Source: Prosopocoilus inquinatus (lineage: Eukaryota; Arthropoda; Insecta; Coleoptera; Lucanidae). Taken from it: a stretch of DNA of 64,000 nucleotides. This document shows, piece by piece, positions 38,901 through 46,429 of the stretch (position 1 is its first letter; each line of letters begins with the position of its first letter). Made by a program: the position numbers and the translations under genes. The stretch is from assembly GCA_036172665.1 (NCBI GenBank), contig CM069871.1, forward strand, positions 62,432,713-62,496,712, given 5' to 3'. The notes under the pieces were generated by a model. That model had not been told where the DNA came from. It did no database searches and saw only the letters and a list, made by a program, of their open reading frames with translations.

Positions 38901-41680
38901 GGAAAAATGGAAAGGAAAATATTGAGATTTTAAAACAGAGAGAAAAGAGAAAGAAAAAAACAAAAAGTAAAAAGCCACTACGAATGGAAAAGGACTAGGA
39001 TACTCCCTTGTTCAGCAGTATTGTGGCATTTCAGTGCTCTTCATTTATTGAAGTTCTCTTACGATACTCGATTATTACTCTCGATAATTCTGTTTGTCAG
39101 ATTTTTTCTGCATCGCCTTTACATGTTGTGCGCTTGTTCTTCATCTACAATAGGATCTATCTCATGCCTTGTTTCAAAACAGGATTCCTGCACTTATTAT
39201 TATCCTTCTTCGTCCTACAAGCTTTTTGACCAAATATTGCATTAGGAATAACAAATGTTTGGTCAAAAAGCGATCGTAGAATGTCGCTGTTTAAGCTATT
39301 CATTACTATTCGCATTTGCGAATATTCTTGGTCAAGTAGTCTTGGTTTGCAGTAGAACTTTCAAGCTACATTTCTGCTAATGAAGCCCCAAATAGGGCTT
39401 AAACAGCTGTACAGAGGCTGATCGAGGGTTTCACTGCAATCAGAAACGATTTGCAACAAAATTTATTAAATTTACGGTCATCTTCTTTTCCTATCGTTTT
39501 TATTTTGATGACTTAATTGCATTCTGTCTGTCTGTCTTTTTCTGTTTCAACTTTACCTTGTCATTTTCTTACTTTTAAGTTTATCCTGCAGGGTTATGAA
39601 CCTTAATCGAAACCGATTGAACATAGCCTACTAAAGCCAGGCTAGAGTGTGTAATGGGAAGTAACTCAATCTAGGATTTCGAAATTTCTCTGCTTCCCCC
39701 TCCAAAACTGACCTACCTTTCTAGTAGGTACTAAAAGGTTGGAGTATTGCAATAAAACCAACTTTATTGGATCCCCATTGCAATTGAATACACCCTAAAA
39801 CCTTACGTTTCAACAAAGTTAATCGAAACTGTTCCGATTTATTTTTGCATCCCTGGTTTCCTTCCATTTAACAGTTCCGCCATTTTATTTACATGAGTTT
39901 ACCTCATCCCAATTAATTTTTTTGAGTTTCTTAATATCGCATAATCATTTTTTCTTTATTCTATAGTAGATTTTTAATTATTCATAAATAGAAGACCAGT
40001 GATTTTCGGCGGGTTTTGCCAGCACAATTTCCGTAGATTTCCTCGAAGTACATAAGAAGTTATTGTTTCTTATAAACCTGAAGAAAGCCGTGCCAACTCA
40101 AATTTTGTTTGTAAGAAATCCATGCATATCTCGCTTTACTCTGTAAGGCAGATTCATACGCCTATGTTTCCCAGGCATGTTGTAAACTACTTTTTTTATA
40201 AGACACAGCTTTCTTTTTTTTGTTTACAATCGTTTTTTTTTTTAAATTAAATATGTATTTAGTTAATTGGCGTTGTAATCCATGACTTTCTTTACCTTCA
40301 GGAAACGAAGGCGTCCACGTAGTAGCAGTAAAAACGCTCAAAGAGAACGCAACCGAAAAGGAACGTTCCGACCTAGTTTCAGAACTCCAAGTAATGAAAA
40401 TGTTGGAGCCCCATCCGAACGTGGTCAAACTGCTCGGATGCTGCACGGACAAAGACCCCATATTCCTCATTATGGAATACGTCAGTAAAGGAAAGCTACA
40501 AAGTTACTTACGAAACTCCAGAGCGGAAAGATACTATAACAATATGCACGGACAAAGCAAATCGCTCACATCTCGGGACCTGACTTCGTTTGTATATCAA
40601 GTTGCGCGAGGTATGGAGTACCTTTCATCTAATGGGGTAAGTATGAACTAATCAGATCTACTTTCCTTTGAAACGTTCACCTTATCGTCCCCTCAGATAA
40701 TCCACAGAGATCTGGCCGCACGAAATGTACTGATCTCAGAGAACCACATCTGTAAGGTGGCGGATTTCGGTTTTGCCCGTGATGTCATCGCATCGTATGT
40801 GTACGAAAGGAAGAGCGAAGGACGTCTTCCGATACGTTGGATGGCTCCTGAGTCGCTTTACGACAATGTCTTTTCCGTGAAGTCTGACGTGTGGAGTTTT
40901 GGAGTTCTCATCTGGGAAATCGTCACTCTAGGAAGCACGCCTTATCCCGGACTCTCAGCTGCAGAAGTCATGCGAAGGGTAATTTAGATTTTTTTTTCTT
41001 GCAGATTGCAGATAAGATGTTACTGGAGGTTGTAGTCTTCGTAGTCACGTACTTGACTGGTTTACTGATATATGAGACAGCGTTAGCTGATGTGTGTGTG
41101 GCTCGCTTGACTACAACAATAGAGCACTGGGCGAATGTGTGTGTACGATAAGCCTGACTACAACAGAACAGAGCGCTGGGCTATCGTGCTTGTGTGCGTG
41201 TGGGTGTATGTGTGATACATCGAACTACAACAAAGAGCGGAGAGCTTGTAGAACTGTTTTTTTTATTTCAAAACGAATACAGAAAGAAAAAATCCATTTT
41301 TTAAAGATTTATTCCATGTTATATTCAGATTACAAGAGAAAGCGTGCGACGTATATATGAGGTATTTGTCAGCTGTAATGCTCTAGCAAAAACTCTGAGT
41401 GTGATACGTCGGACTACAAAAGAGAGTAGATAATGTCTTGTGTTTTGTTTTCAAGGTTCGTGACGGTCATCGCCTAGACAAACCCGAGCATTGTCGAAGA
41501 GAGCTCTACAACATCATGTATTACTGTTGGGATAAAGATCCAAAACAGAGGCCTTCGTTCACGGAATGCGTTCAGTTATTGGAAAAACTTTTGTTGAGTG
41601 AAACGGACTATATAGAACTGGAAAGGTTTCCGGATCATTCGTACTATAACATGATGAATATAAGCGGTGAAAAACTCTGA
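11876..41680 (+). CDS. Cad96Ca: Receptor tyrosine kinase Cad96Ca (cadherin-type)
   Basis: This is a single-pass plasma-membrane tyrosine kinase. In Drosophila it is also called Stitcher and acts in epidermal wound repair and growth, and the family has been reported as a juvenile hormone cell-surface receptor in a moth. Coding exons join 11876-11981, 31050-31276, 31765-32307, 36589-36717, 37132-37267, 40302-40636, 40697-40978 and 41456-41680, all with AG/GT borders and matching phases, giving 660 residues. The order is signal peptide (about 13-30), one cadherin-like domain (about 38-138), Pro-rich and acidic linker, membrane helix (255-276) and kinase (about 357-635). Key residues are the Gly loop GEGAFGQV 364-371, Lys391 in VAVK, Glu408, HRDLAARN 495-502 and DFG 515-517. 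All are intact, so it should be catalytically active. The Drosophila protein is somewhat longer. Confidence 0.93.
11982..16480. other. Cad96Ca intron 1, first part
   Basis: Non-coding AT-rich DNA. Short ORFs (up to 103 codons on the minus strand at 13594-13905) have no recognisable motif. A (GA)n run lies at 16270-16287 region's upstream edge just beyond the middle of this stretch. No further structure was seen. Confidence 0.4.
16490..17510 (+). pseudogene. Non-LTR retrotransposon reverse transcriptase remnant, sense
   Basis: Broken frames on the + strand carry typical non-LTR signatures in order: [16 protein letters not shown] near 16555, [11 protein letters not shown] followed by [11 protein letters not shown] near 16760-16840, and [15 protein letters not shown] near 17125. 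The catalytic FADD box was not found and many stops intervene, so it is dead. It resembles the larger antisense copy at 19190-21640 in family type. Confidence 0.65.
17511..18411. other. Cad96Ca intron 1, unannotated stretch
   Basis: AT-rich DNA with one 72-codon ORF of no recognisable type. Nothing else could be supported. Confidence 0.4.
18412..18512. repeat. Small foldback element
   Basis: Arms AATACGGCTCAACTTTGAGC and its diverged reverse complement GCTTCGGCTCAAAGTTAAAC flank a tight core in which CAACGATT pairs with AATCGTTG. The whole can fold into a long imperfect hairpin, as MITEs do. No flanking duplication was found. Confidence 0.4.
19190..21640 (-). pseudogene. Non-LTR retrotransposon (endonuclease-reverse transcriptase) remnant, antisense
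   Basis: On the minus strand the order matches a non-LTR element. The end of an AP-type endonuclease ([12 protein letters not shown], then [10 protein letters not shown] and KYVRVYRG) lies near 21620-21370. Next come [14 protein letters not shown] near 20600, [12 protein letters not shown] and [11 protein letters not shown] near 20330-20270, the catalytic box [10 protein letters not shown] near 19960, and the C-terminal tail with [11 protein letters not shown] and [10 protein letters not shown] near 19730-19640. Numerous stops and frameshifts show that it is dead. Clade assignment (RTE, Jockey or CR1-like) cannot be made by eye. It sits antisense in intron 1 of Cad96Ca. Confidence 0.8.
21898..21930. 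repeat. (TAA)n microsatellite
   Basis: About nine AAT/TAA units directly precede the MITE at 21933. Confidence 0.9.
21933..22139. mobile_element. Foldback MITE with TA target duplication
   Basis: The ends read CAGGGAGATTCAGGCAACC and GGCTGCCTGAATCTCCCTG, flanked by TA on both sides. The inverted match continues almost to the centre, including TTTCATATTTTGCAGTTATAA against TTATAACCGCAAAATATGAAA. The element is therefore a 207-base near-full-length hairpin, probably mobilised by a Tc1/mariner-type transposase. Confidence 0.75.
22142..23135. other. Cad96Ca intron 1, GC-richer segment
   Basis: From about 22600 to 23030 base composition is clearly higher in G+C than the surrounding intron, with blocks such as CCTGCCCGCGCAGTGAAAG. 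ORFs of 77 codons (minus) and 63 codons (plus) have no recognisable domain or splice context. An intronic enhancer or conserved non-coding element is possible. Confidence 0.35.
23144..25409 (+). mobile_element. Complete hAT transposon
   Basis: The element is bounded by the perfect 8-base duplication GTTATTAC at 23136-23143 and 25410-25417. Its imperfect terminal inverted repeats are TAAAGAGCGGATTCTATGC on the left and TAGAGAGCGGATTTATATGC read inward from the right. Both subterminal zones are rich in GCATAT motifs; on the right AGTGCATATATATG occurs twice. These are likely transposase binding sites. It carries one uninterrupted transposase gene in two exons. The intact gene and the unmutated duplication suggest a recent insertion into intron 1 of Cad96Ca. 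Confidence 0.92.
23533..25122 (+). CDS. hAT transposase, intact, two exons
   Basis: Exon 1 (23533-23634) and exon 2 (23737-25122) are joined across a 102-base GT-AG intron and encode 495 residues without a stop. The N-terminus has a BED-like zinc finger with FCKAC and, after the intron, QHVGTELHK. This type resembles the CGGBP1 protein family, which derives from hAT transposases. Catalytic motifs are present in order: IVDETTDS (first Asp), MVSDAAPYM (second Asp), the SCLAHGC cysteine-histidine motif, the LTRWGTW motif, and the C-terminal dimerisation segment with LDVERSFS carrying the catalytic Glu. Without the first exon the longest open frame would begin at 23809 and miss the zinc finger. 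Confidence 0.88.
25418..25790. other. Cad96Ca intron 1, unannotated stretch
   Basis: AT-rich DNA between the hAT element and a mariner remnant. Nothing could be supported. Confidence 0.4.
25790..26820 (+). pseudogene. Decayed mariner-like transposase
   Basis: Broken frames keep recognisable catalytic-half motifs: [14 protein letters not shown] near 26230, [11 protein letters not shown] near 26390, QQNGVRAQI near 26485 (the aspartate of the usual QDG motif is lost), LTPSDSFLW near 26610, and a C-terminal [11 protein letters not shown] near 26695. Many stops are present. Terminal inverted repeats were not found. Confidence 0.7.
27271..28869 (+). mobile_element. Mariner/Tc1-type transposon with about 200-base inverted repeats
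   Basis: The left arm (about 27271-27480) and right arm (about 28660-28869) are reverse complements at about 80-90 percent by eye. Matching pairs include ATCTTCGAAAATACTTTGTT/AACAAAGTATTTTCGAAAAT and GGTATTCGAGAGATAATAC/GTATTATCTCTCGAATACC. The left end starts CAGCGTGG after a TA. The 1.2 kb between the arms holds a decayed transposase in the sense direction. Confidence 0.75.
27570..28650 (+). pseudogene. Decayed mariner/Tc1-family transposase
   Basis: The broken + strand frames follow the order of the insect transposases with an ETGNV-type helix-turn-helix. [15 protein letters not shown] lies near 27710 and [13 protein letters not shown] near 27930. [22 protein letters not shown] near 28050 retains the first Asp. 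[12 protein letters not shown] near 28335 has lost the second Asp. [16 protein letters not shown] near 28445 retains the third acidic residue. With several frameshifts and a missing catalytic residue it cannot be active. Confidence 0.8.
28870..30544. other. Cad96Ca intron 1, unannotated stretch
   Basis: AT-rich DNA with short ORFs lacking recognisable motifs. Nothing could be supported. Confidence 0.4.
30545..30595 (-). mobile_element. Fragment of the ribozyme-bearing repeat, copy C
   Basis: This 51-base stretch matches the left palindrome arm of copy A at 8104-8154 with only a few changes. It then diverges completely, so the ribozyme part is missing. Confidence 0.7.
30741..30830. repeat. 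Short relative of the foldback repeat at 2388
   Basis: It starts TTGAATTCCTGG, shares the GAAACCGCGTC and CGGATTTCTTCTACTGCC segments with 2388-2460, and closes with CCAGGAATTCAACGATGGACG. It lacks the MITE found in the other copy and so shows the uninterrupted layout. Confidence 0.6.
31050..31276 (+). CDS. Cad96Ca: Cad96Ca exon 2: first part of the cadherin-like domain
   Basis: Residues 36-111. The start carries [10 protein letters not shown], a cadherin-type calcium-binding linker form. [15 protein letters not shown] and [13 protein letters not shown] follow, the latter matching the cadherin F-x-ID-x2-TG-x-I strand pattern. It ends in phase 0 before GTAAGA. Confidence 0.88.
31765..32307 (+). 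CDS. Cad96Ca: Cad96Ca exon 3: end of ectodomain, linker and membrane helix
   Basis: Residues 112-292. [12 protein letters not shown] completes the cadherin fold. A Pro- and Asn-rich then Glu-rich linker follows. The membrane helix [16 protein letters not shown]...ALLF is stopped by a basic RKK cluster, which marks the cytosolic side. Confidence 0.9.
32308..33226. other. Cad96Ca intron 3, first part
   Basis: AT-rich non-coding DNA. No repeat was recognised in this part. Confidence 0.4.
33227..33352. repeat. Foldback element with about 40-base arms
   Basis: The left arm GCCCTTATATTGTATCCAAT with ACGTCAAACGTAGCGTG pairs with the right arm CACGTTATGTTTGACATAAA with TGGATATAGCATAAGGGC. The element is 126 bases, non-coding and MITE-like. 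No clear target duplication was found. Confidence 0.55.
33355..35253 (-). pseudogene. Unassigned coding-like remnant, antisense in Cad96Ca intron 3
   Basis: Several successive minus-strand frames look more coding than chance: an 84-codon frame (35253-34999), an 83-codon frame (34995-34744), a 67-codon frame (34747-34544), and near 33500-33360 a stretch reading [21 protein letters not shown] recognise no domain. Frames are broken and interspersed with AT-rich DNA. A decayed transposon or a retro-copied gene is most likely. Confidence 0.25.
35254..36334. other. Cad96Ca intron 3, late part
   Basis: AT-rich DNA. It includes the dispersed repeat at 35790-35930 and a 79-codon ORF at 35981-36220 without a recognisable motif. 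Confidence 0.4.
35790..35930 (+). repeat. Diverged dispersed repeat, copy 1
   Basis: Shares with 47960-48210 the ordered segments TTTTCTCCTAAATTC, GTTAATTCAGCCAC, TCGGCACACATCCATTT and TATCGCAAAGTCAATCCG, ending ACACTGTATG. The second copy is longer by internal sequence. The family is unknown. Confidence 0.55.
36335..36454. mobile_element. Short foldback MITE
   Basis: The left arm CAGTCACGGCGCAATGTAAT followed by GAAGGGTAAACG pairs with the right arm CGTTTACCCCTCC followed by ATTATATTGCGTTATGTA. It is about 120 bases with a GC-rich centre and TA at both edges, and lies in Cad96Ca intron 3 shortly before exon 4. Confidence 0.6.
36589..36717 (+). CDS. Cad96Ca: Cad96Ca exon 4: juxtamembrane segment
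   Basis: Residues 293-335, 43 complete codons between TTTTGTAG and GTAATG. Ser-rich start, then [14 protein letters not shown], a Trp/Tyr-rich cytosolic juxtamembrane stretch. Confidence 0.85.
37132..37267 (+). CDS. Cad96Ca: Cad96Ca exon 5: start of the kinase domain
   Basis: Residues 336-380 plus one base. [20 protein letters not shown] carries the start of the kinase N-lobe and the glycine-rich nucleotide-binding loop. Confidence 0.93.
37268..39214. other. Cad96Ca intron 5, first part
   Basis: AT-rich, with an A-rich stretch near 38740-38990. No ORF or repeat could be supported before the ribozyme-bearing element. Confidence 0.4.
39215..39475 (+). mobile_element. Penelope-like or retrozyme-like repeat, copy B
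   Basis: The order is the same as in copy A at 8104-8390: a decayed palindrome (GCTTTTTGACC near 39221 against GGTCAAAAAGCGATCG near 39261), the CGCATTTGCGAATATTCTTGG segment, a decayed hammerhead, and the ACGATTTGCAACAAAATTT tail. It is clearly older than copy A. Confidence 0.6.
39366..39425 (+). ncRNA. Decayed hammerhead ribozyme
   Basis: Aligned to the copy at 8265-8329, the first core box reads CTAATGA (39377-39383, invariant G changed to A). Helix II AGCCC/GGGCT is intact around loop CAAATA. The second box reads TAAA instead of GAAA, and the cleavage triplet is GTA. Two invariant positions are lost, so cleavage is not expected. Confidence 0.65.
39476..40301. other. Cad96Ca intron 5, last part
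   Basis: Non-coding DNA ending in the acceptor TTTACCTTCAG. Nothing further was seen. Confidence 0.4.
40302..40636 (+). CDS. Cad96Ca: Cad96Ca exon 6: kinase N-lobe and hinge
   Basis: Residues 381-492. [11 protein letters not shown] holds the ATP-anchoring Lys391, SELQVMKML the helix C Glu408, and [17 protein letters not shown] the hinge. A kinase insert with [14 protein letters not shown] follows before the helix E segment [11 protein letters not shown]. Confidence 0.95.
40697..40978 (+). CDS. Cad96Ca: Cad96Ca exon 7: catalytic and activation loops
   Basis: Residues 493-586. HRDLAARN is the catalytic loop typical of receptor tyrosine kinases. DFGFARDV is followed by a YVY activation-loop motif likely to be autophosphorylated. 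[10 protein letters not shown] and [17 protein letters not shown] complete the C-lobe core. It ends in phase 0 before GTAATT. Confidence 0.96.
41054..41345 (+). repeat. Dispersed repeat with internal GACTACAA units, copy 2
   Basis: Second copy of the repeat at 6455-6725, sharing its internal units and A/T-rich tail. It takes up most of the 477-base intron 7 of Cad96Ca. A further GGACTACAA-type unit at about 41410 lies between the repeat and the exon 8 acceptor, so the repeat originally extended further or has amplified locally. Confidence 0.65.
41456..41680 (+). CDS. Cad96Ca: Cad96Ca exon 8: end of kinase domain and tail
   Basis: Residues 587-660. [13 protein letters not shown] and [14 protein letters not shown] are the final kinase helices with the invariant Arg. 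The short tail contains Tyr residues in TDYIEL and HSYYNMMN, possible adaptor docking sites, before TGA at 41678-41680. Confidence 0.95.
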   Translation, partial: VRDGHRLDKPEHCRRELYNIMYYCWDKDPKQRPSFTECVQLLEKLLLSETDYIELERFPDHSYYNMMNISGEKL

Positions 41681-41777
41681 TGAGTGAATTGTGTGACTTT
41701 CGACATTTGCGCAAAGACTCGTCGGTTTAATTTCAGCAGTTTTAATTTAAAACCAAATTTTTGTGTAGCCGTTTAGT

Positions 41778-41783
41778 ATTAAA
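41778..41783 (+). terminator. Possible polyadenylation signal ATTAAA of Cad96Ca
   Basis: This common variant signal lies about 100 bases after the stop. The next canonical AATAAA noticed is near 42940, which would place the hAT MITE inside the 3' untranslated region. Confidence 0.25.
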
Positions 41784-42007
41784 ACATATTTTATAAGAAT
41801 TGATTTAAAATGCAGCTGTACTTGCAATATTTTCATGTTCCGAGAATGCGTTCAGATATTTTCGGATTTCAAATTATTTTTGAATGTATTAGGGTGGTCC
41901 AAAAAGATAAAAATATTTAGTGCGCCCGAACATTTCGATGGCAACATAGTCGTCCTTCAAGTGCTTCCTTTAACGGTCCCAAGAAATGATAATCCGAGGG
42001 TGATAAG

Positions 42008-42374
42008 TAGACTGCGGAAGTTTAGGCATTTACCTTTTCTAATTGTTAAACACTAGTTTGAGAGGACCTGGTTATAAATACGTTTCATGTAGCTACTATT
42101 CAAAGGTAAAGTTTTATAATGCCTATTTTTGCCTATTTGTGGATAAATGCCTATTTCAGACAAAAGTGCCTATAATGTGCCTTTTCTTTCTGAGTCAACT
42201 ATTCGAAAAGGCTATTGAGAATTAATTATAAAAATAATAATTTACTTGATGTAGACACCCGGTATAAATATTTTGGTGACTATTTTTACTTTATTTGTGC
42301 CTATTTTGCACACATGCGAGCCTTTTTTAGGCGTCTAAAATAGACTTTTTTAGTGCCTAAACTTCCGCAGTTTA
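42008..42374. mobile_element. hAT-type MITE with perfect 8-base duplication
   Basis: Ends TAGACTGCGGAAGTTTAGGC and GCCTAAACTTCCGCAGTTTA are inverted repeats. The flanks GTGATAAG at 42000-42007 and 42375-42382 are an exact 8-base target duplication, as hAT elements make. Subterminal TGCCTATTT motifs are repeated near both ends. The element is 367 bases and non-coding. Its termini differ from those of the hAT at 23144, so another transposase would have moved it. Confidence 0.85.
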
Positions 42375-42382
42375 GTGATAAG

Positions 42383-45156
42383 TATGGACTGTAGGGGAGT
42401 ATTAAGAGCCGTTGGTACACCTCGAATCGCTATTGTTTCTGATGTTAGGTGGGCATGTCAGATACCCATCTCGACCTTTTTCGAAACGCAGGATCGTCAG
42501 TAACGACTGACCGAATACTGTTGGCTTATTAGAAGAAGTAATTTCGGCAACCTGGATCACCCTCGAAAAGAAGGCAAATATTGGAAATGTTCTCCCCACT
42601 CACTGATCTACGGTTTTTTTCCAGAAATTGTTTATGCCAAGCATATACTTGAGGCTCTTCTTAAGTGTGATGTCCCACGAACTGTTTCTGAATTCTTCTT
42701 AAAATTTCGAAGGGTTTTACGCCTTCCATCGCGAGAATTTAATAATAATCAGTTTCCCTCGCAGATTTTCTTTCCTTTCGATATTTGTGGGCCACTCTAG
42801 GTTTATGTTGCTTTGCCAACTGAAACTGTTACTCTGAATGACAAATGATAATTATTAATTTTAAGACGTGCAATAGACTAGAGCATTTTAATTCCAAAGG
42901 TGTGTAATATAACTATATGCAAATATGATTATAAAATGAGAATAAAATCGTTTTCGATGCATCAGTTTACTGTTAATTCTGATTTTATATTCGATTGATG
43001 AATAATGTCAGATGGAATTATGGTATGGATTTTTGAAACGTTTTGGTTTTCTATTATTTGTATGTACAACGAGGCTCACTATAAATGATACCATTTGACA
43101 GTTTCGTAGCCCTTACGTTGAATGTTCTTAAGGGTGTAGTTCGCATGCACGAGTATCATTTAAGTTGAACGTTGAAGAAATCCAAACATTTTTTGACTAG
43201 ATTCCAAAATATACTTAGGAATCTGCAAACCAACAGTACTTAAAGACAACTGATAAATAGCCTATAATAAATATAGCTAGTGAACGTTTACTTATAGTTT
43301 TTCCTATCTCGTATCTACGCTCACAGAGAGCTTATTCTTCAAATAGATGGATGCTGCGGGTTCGATCGAGATCCTAAGACTGCAAAAACAAAGCTGATCC
43401 TTATTAAAATAATCCTTAAGACCACAGCTATGTTTAGCGGAAGGATACTTTTGGAAAGCAGTGTACAAATCAATTTCTCTTTAGCGATTAACACAATAAA
43501 GGAAACAAATTTAAACAGATGACTTTGCCTATTATTTACTGCTGTTTAATTCGTTATAAAGCATTCATTGTCATATTAAACAATCATTTTTTATTTTCTT
43601 ACTTTGTTATGATCTTTTCCGGTTTCCCGCTATTAATATTAATACCGAACACCTGCGATTACCATGAGAAATTACCTAGCGTTTTTAATTTTAAGTGGAA
43701 ATATGAAAAAAGGTTTACCATGAAGCAATTGTCTTGAAGCGTAAATTAAAATATACATAATTATTATTACACAGGAGCTTTGAGGGCCTTGGACTAACCC
43801 ACTTGGAGGCTTATCCAATTAATTAATTAATTAAGTTTTTATTTTACTAACAAATACGTCACGTGGGTTACAAGATTAAATGAAGATGAAATAAAATCTG
43901 AAAATGCAAGGACGTCAAATTCAGAAATTAAAAATACGTAATCCATGTCTCATAATTATCAAATTAGTTATCATAGTAAAAACTATAACTTATTAGTCAT
44001 AACAAGATTCCAGAATGTCCACTCTAATGTTCCTCTTGGAATAGTTTTACTTTGAGCTTTGAGGGGTTCATCTTAATACAAGATCATTCATAATAGGCAG
44101 TTACGATTAGTGATTTCGAATGAAAAAAATAAAATAAAAATATAAGAGACACAAATGAAATAAGACATTGTAATCCAAGTGTTCGCCTAGGTGAAAGAAA
44201 ATATAAGGAAATATTAAAAACGTCAAATGTTAAAAGGAAATGTCTCTTCTGGATGTTTTGAACAGCATTAAAATTAGCATTATTTGAGTTTTTGATCTTA
44301 GAAGAAGATGAGTGTCTTCTTCTTCCAGACAATTTCAATCTTTGATTAAATTGTTCCAGTCAAGTCTTCATACTCAATCAAATAACTGAAAAGTAACAAA
44401 ACAATTTTTATTTCATTCCTGCATTGTAACTTAGAATTTTGAACATCTGCATTAAAGCGTATTTTCAGAAAAAAATCCTATTTACTGTCTTTTAAAACAC
44501 TGATATTTCACTCAAATCCGGCAGAGTTGCTTGTCGTTGTTGCGTATTGCAAACCAGCGACTTAAATTTTACGTATTAGATGCGAACAATTTCGTATAAT
44601 TTATGTTTTCTTAAATTATTTTATGACCGCGAAGGGATCCTTTGAGCCAACGGGGCCCTGGGCTGCAGCCAAATCATTCATTGGACATACTAGAGCCTGA
44701 AATGTTACGATTTTTTCAAATTGTCAAATCAGTCAGTCTCCGTCAGCTGAAGCGTCAGCGTATTCATTTGTATTTCCGGTTCTATTTATTTTGCGGTGAA
44801 AACAAATCTTCCTATAGCGGAAGTATAATTACTGTATGTGAGAAATCAATCAATTGATGTTCATGAAAAATAATTGCGTGCCTTTGGGTTATACATAGTG
44901 TTGGTTGAGACTGTTATGGCAAATGTTCTTTTTCTGTTTGTAAAAGTTCAGTGCAGGATTTGTAACAACTGAGTGTAATGTTGTTAAGGAGTGAATATAT
45001 GAGTTTAACTCGTTTATTATACAAGGAGAATAAAAGATAATAAGAGACGTTAGTGGATCCATCGAAGAATTTTGCGCAGACTTCTTGGTACATCAAATCG
45101 ACTTTTGATAAAGAAAATCCAGAATGCTAAAAAATCAACTAAGAATGAGTTGTATA
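42383..45156. other. AT-rich DNA downstream of Cad96Ca
   Basis: No gene recognised. ORFs of up to about 84 codons (minus 44084-44338, plus 43519-43737) lack motifs. A canonical AATAAA near 42940 may end the kinase transcript. Confidence 0.4.
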
Positions 45157-46429
45157 TAGTAGAACGTCTTTAATCCGATCTAATACTTGGACTGGTTGAT
45201 CCGGATTTTCGAAATATTCGGATTATCGAACAGAAGGCAGAGAATATCAATTTTCCTAATTATCCACGAATTTCAACATTCTCACAACAAAAAAATCGTT
45301 ATTCTAAAATCTAACATAAACGTGCCTCTAAACTCTTAACCCTTTTGTGTCCTAGGGAGGTAACCGAGATACCCCAAATGTATGGATTTGTAAATATTTT
45401 CTTAAATCCGGAATTCAAAACGATAATTTGTCATCTAGTCATCTAAAAACTTTGATAAATACAATTTTTATAAAATTATTTAATTCTTTACATTTTAAAT
45501 TGTTGAAGACTGTATCAGTTAACTTAATTATCCCGCTACACTGAAACGTGTATAAACCTATAAAATCTCTTTATACCCACAAAAATATCAGTTGAATTTC
45601 TGCTAAAAAATATTTAACTATCTATCGATCCATGGTTTTATTAATCCATTGTTGGGATCCATCACTTTATTGATACATCGCTTCATTGGATCAACAATCT
45701 TTCTATCCATCGTATCAAAGGTTCAGCGTTTAGTCAATACATCGTTTCACCAATCCGTCGCATCATCTATCAGTCGCTTGATCCATCGCTTTATCTATCC
45801 ATGACAACATCCATCAACGATCACTCCCTTGATCCATCTATCGCCTCTTGATCCATCGCTTCATCGATAGTTTGGTGGATTAACGTAACTTAATTTTTCC
45901 ATCGATTTATGGCTCCATTCACCGATTCATCGATCCATATATCATCAATCTATAGCTTCATTGATCTGTGGCATTATTAATCCACCGACTCATAGTTTCA
46001 TTAATCCATTTTCCATGGAAACGATCACTTACTTCATCGACGCCATGTTTCATCATTTTAAGTACTACAAGTTTCAGTTACCCCGTTTGATTTTTCTGTA
46101 ATATTTTTCAGAGCTTGATCACGAATAGATTAATAAACTCATTTTTTTTCTATTGTCGACGTGTTTCGTTTTAAAAGTCATTCCTGCGCTAAATCGCGTT
46201 GCAAAGTGTACTCGGGAACAAACGGTCAGCATTGTATAGAACGATGAAAAACAAGCAGAGCATTTCTTACAAAACATGGAACCAAGGGACTTCCACATTT
46301 TCCATAACGGGAAGCACTTCGCTGTTCGGACTAAGGAGTCATTGTTCGGATTATGGCTTTGAATTTCCGCTGTTCCGATCATTGGAGGTTTGAATTAGGG
46401 CGTGCTCGAATTAAAGAGGTCATACTGTA
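45157..46429. mobile_element. Pogo/Tigger-like non-autonomous element
   Basis: The left end TAGTAGAACGTCTTTAATCC and the right end, read inward, CAGTATGACCTCTTTAATTC resemble each other and the CAGTA-G-ACCTC-TTAATCCGA form of pogo/Tigger termini. TA flanks fit. Inner flanks on both sides repeat TTCGGATTATCG-like motifs. No transposase frame was recognised; an 87-codon minus-strand frame at 46119-46382 is unassigned. Confidence 0.5.
45620..46018. repeat. Degenerate short-unit tandem array (ATCCATCG family)
   Basis: About 400 bases made of imperfect units of roughly 18-20 bases built on GATCCATCGCTTCATTGATC. The half-unit TCCATCG or its variants recurs more than fifteen times. The array lies within the pogo-like element at 45157-46429. 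Confidence 0.75.

Noticed and set aside
40891..41360. Two ORFs of 86-88 codons after kinase exon 7
   Set aside because: The first is a shifted frame over exon 7 and intron 7; the second is translation of a dispersed repeat.
43350..43380. GGTTCGATC motif as a tRNA T-arm
   Set aside because: No matching acceptor, D or anticodon arms could be drawn around it.
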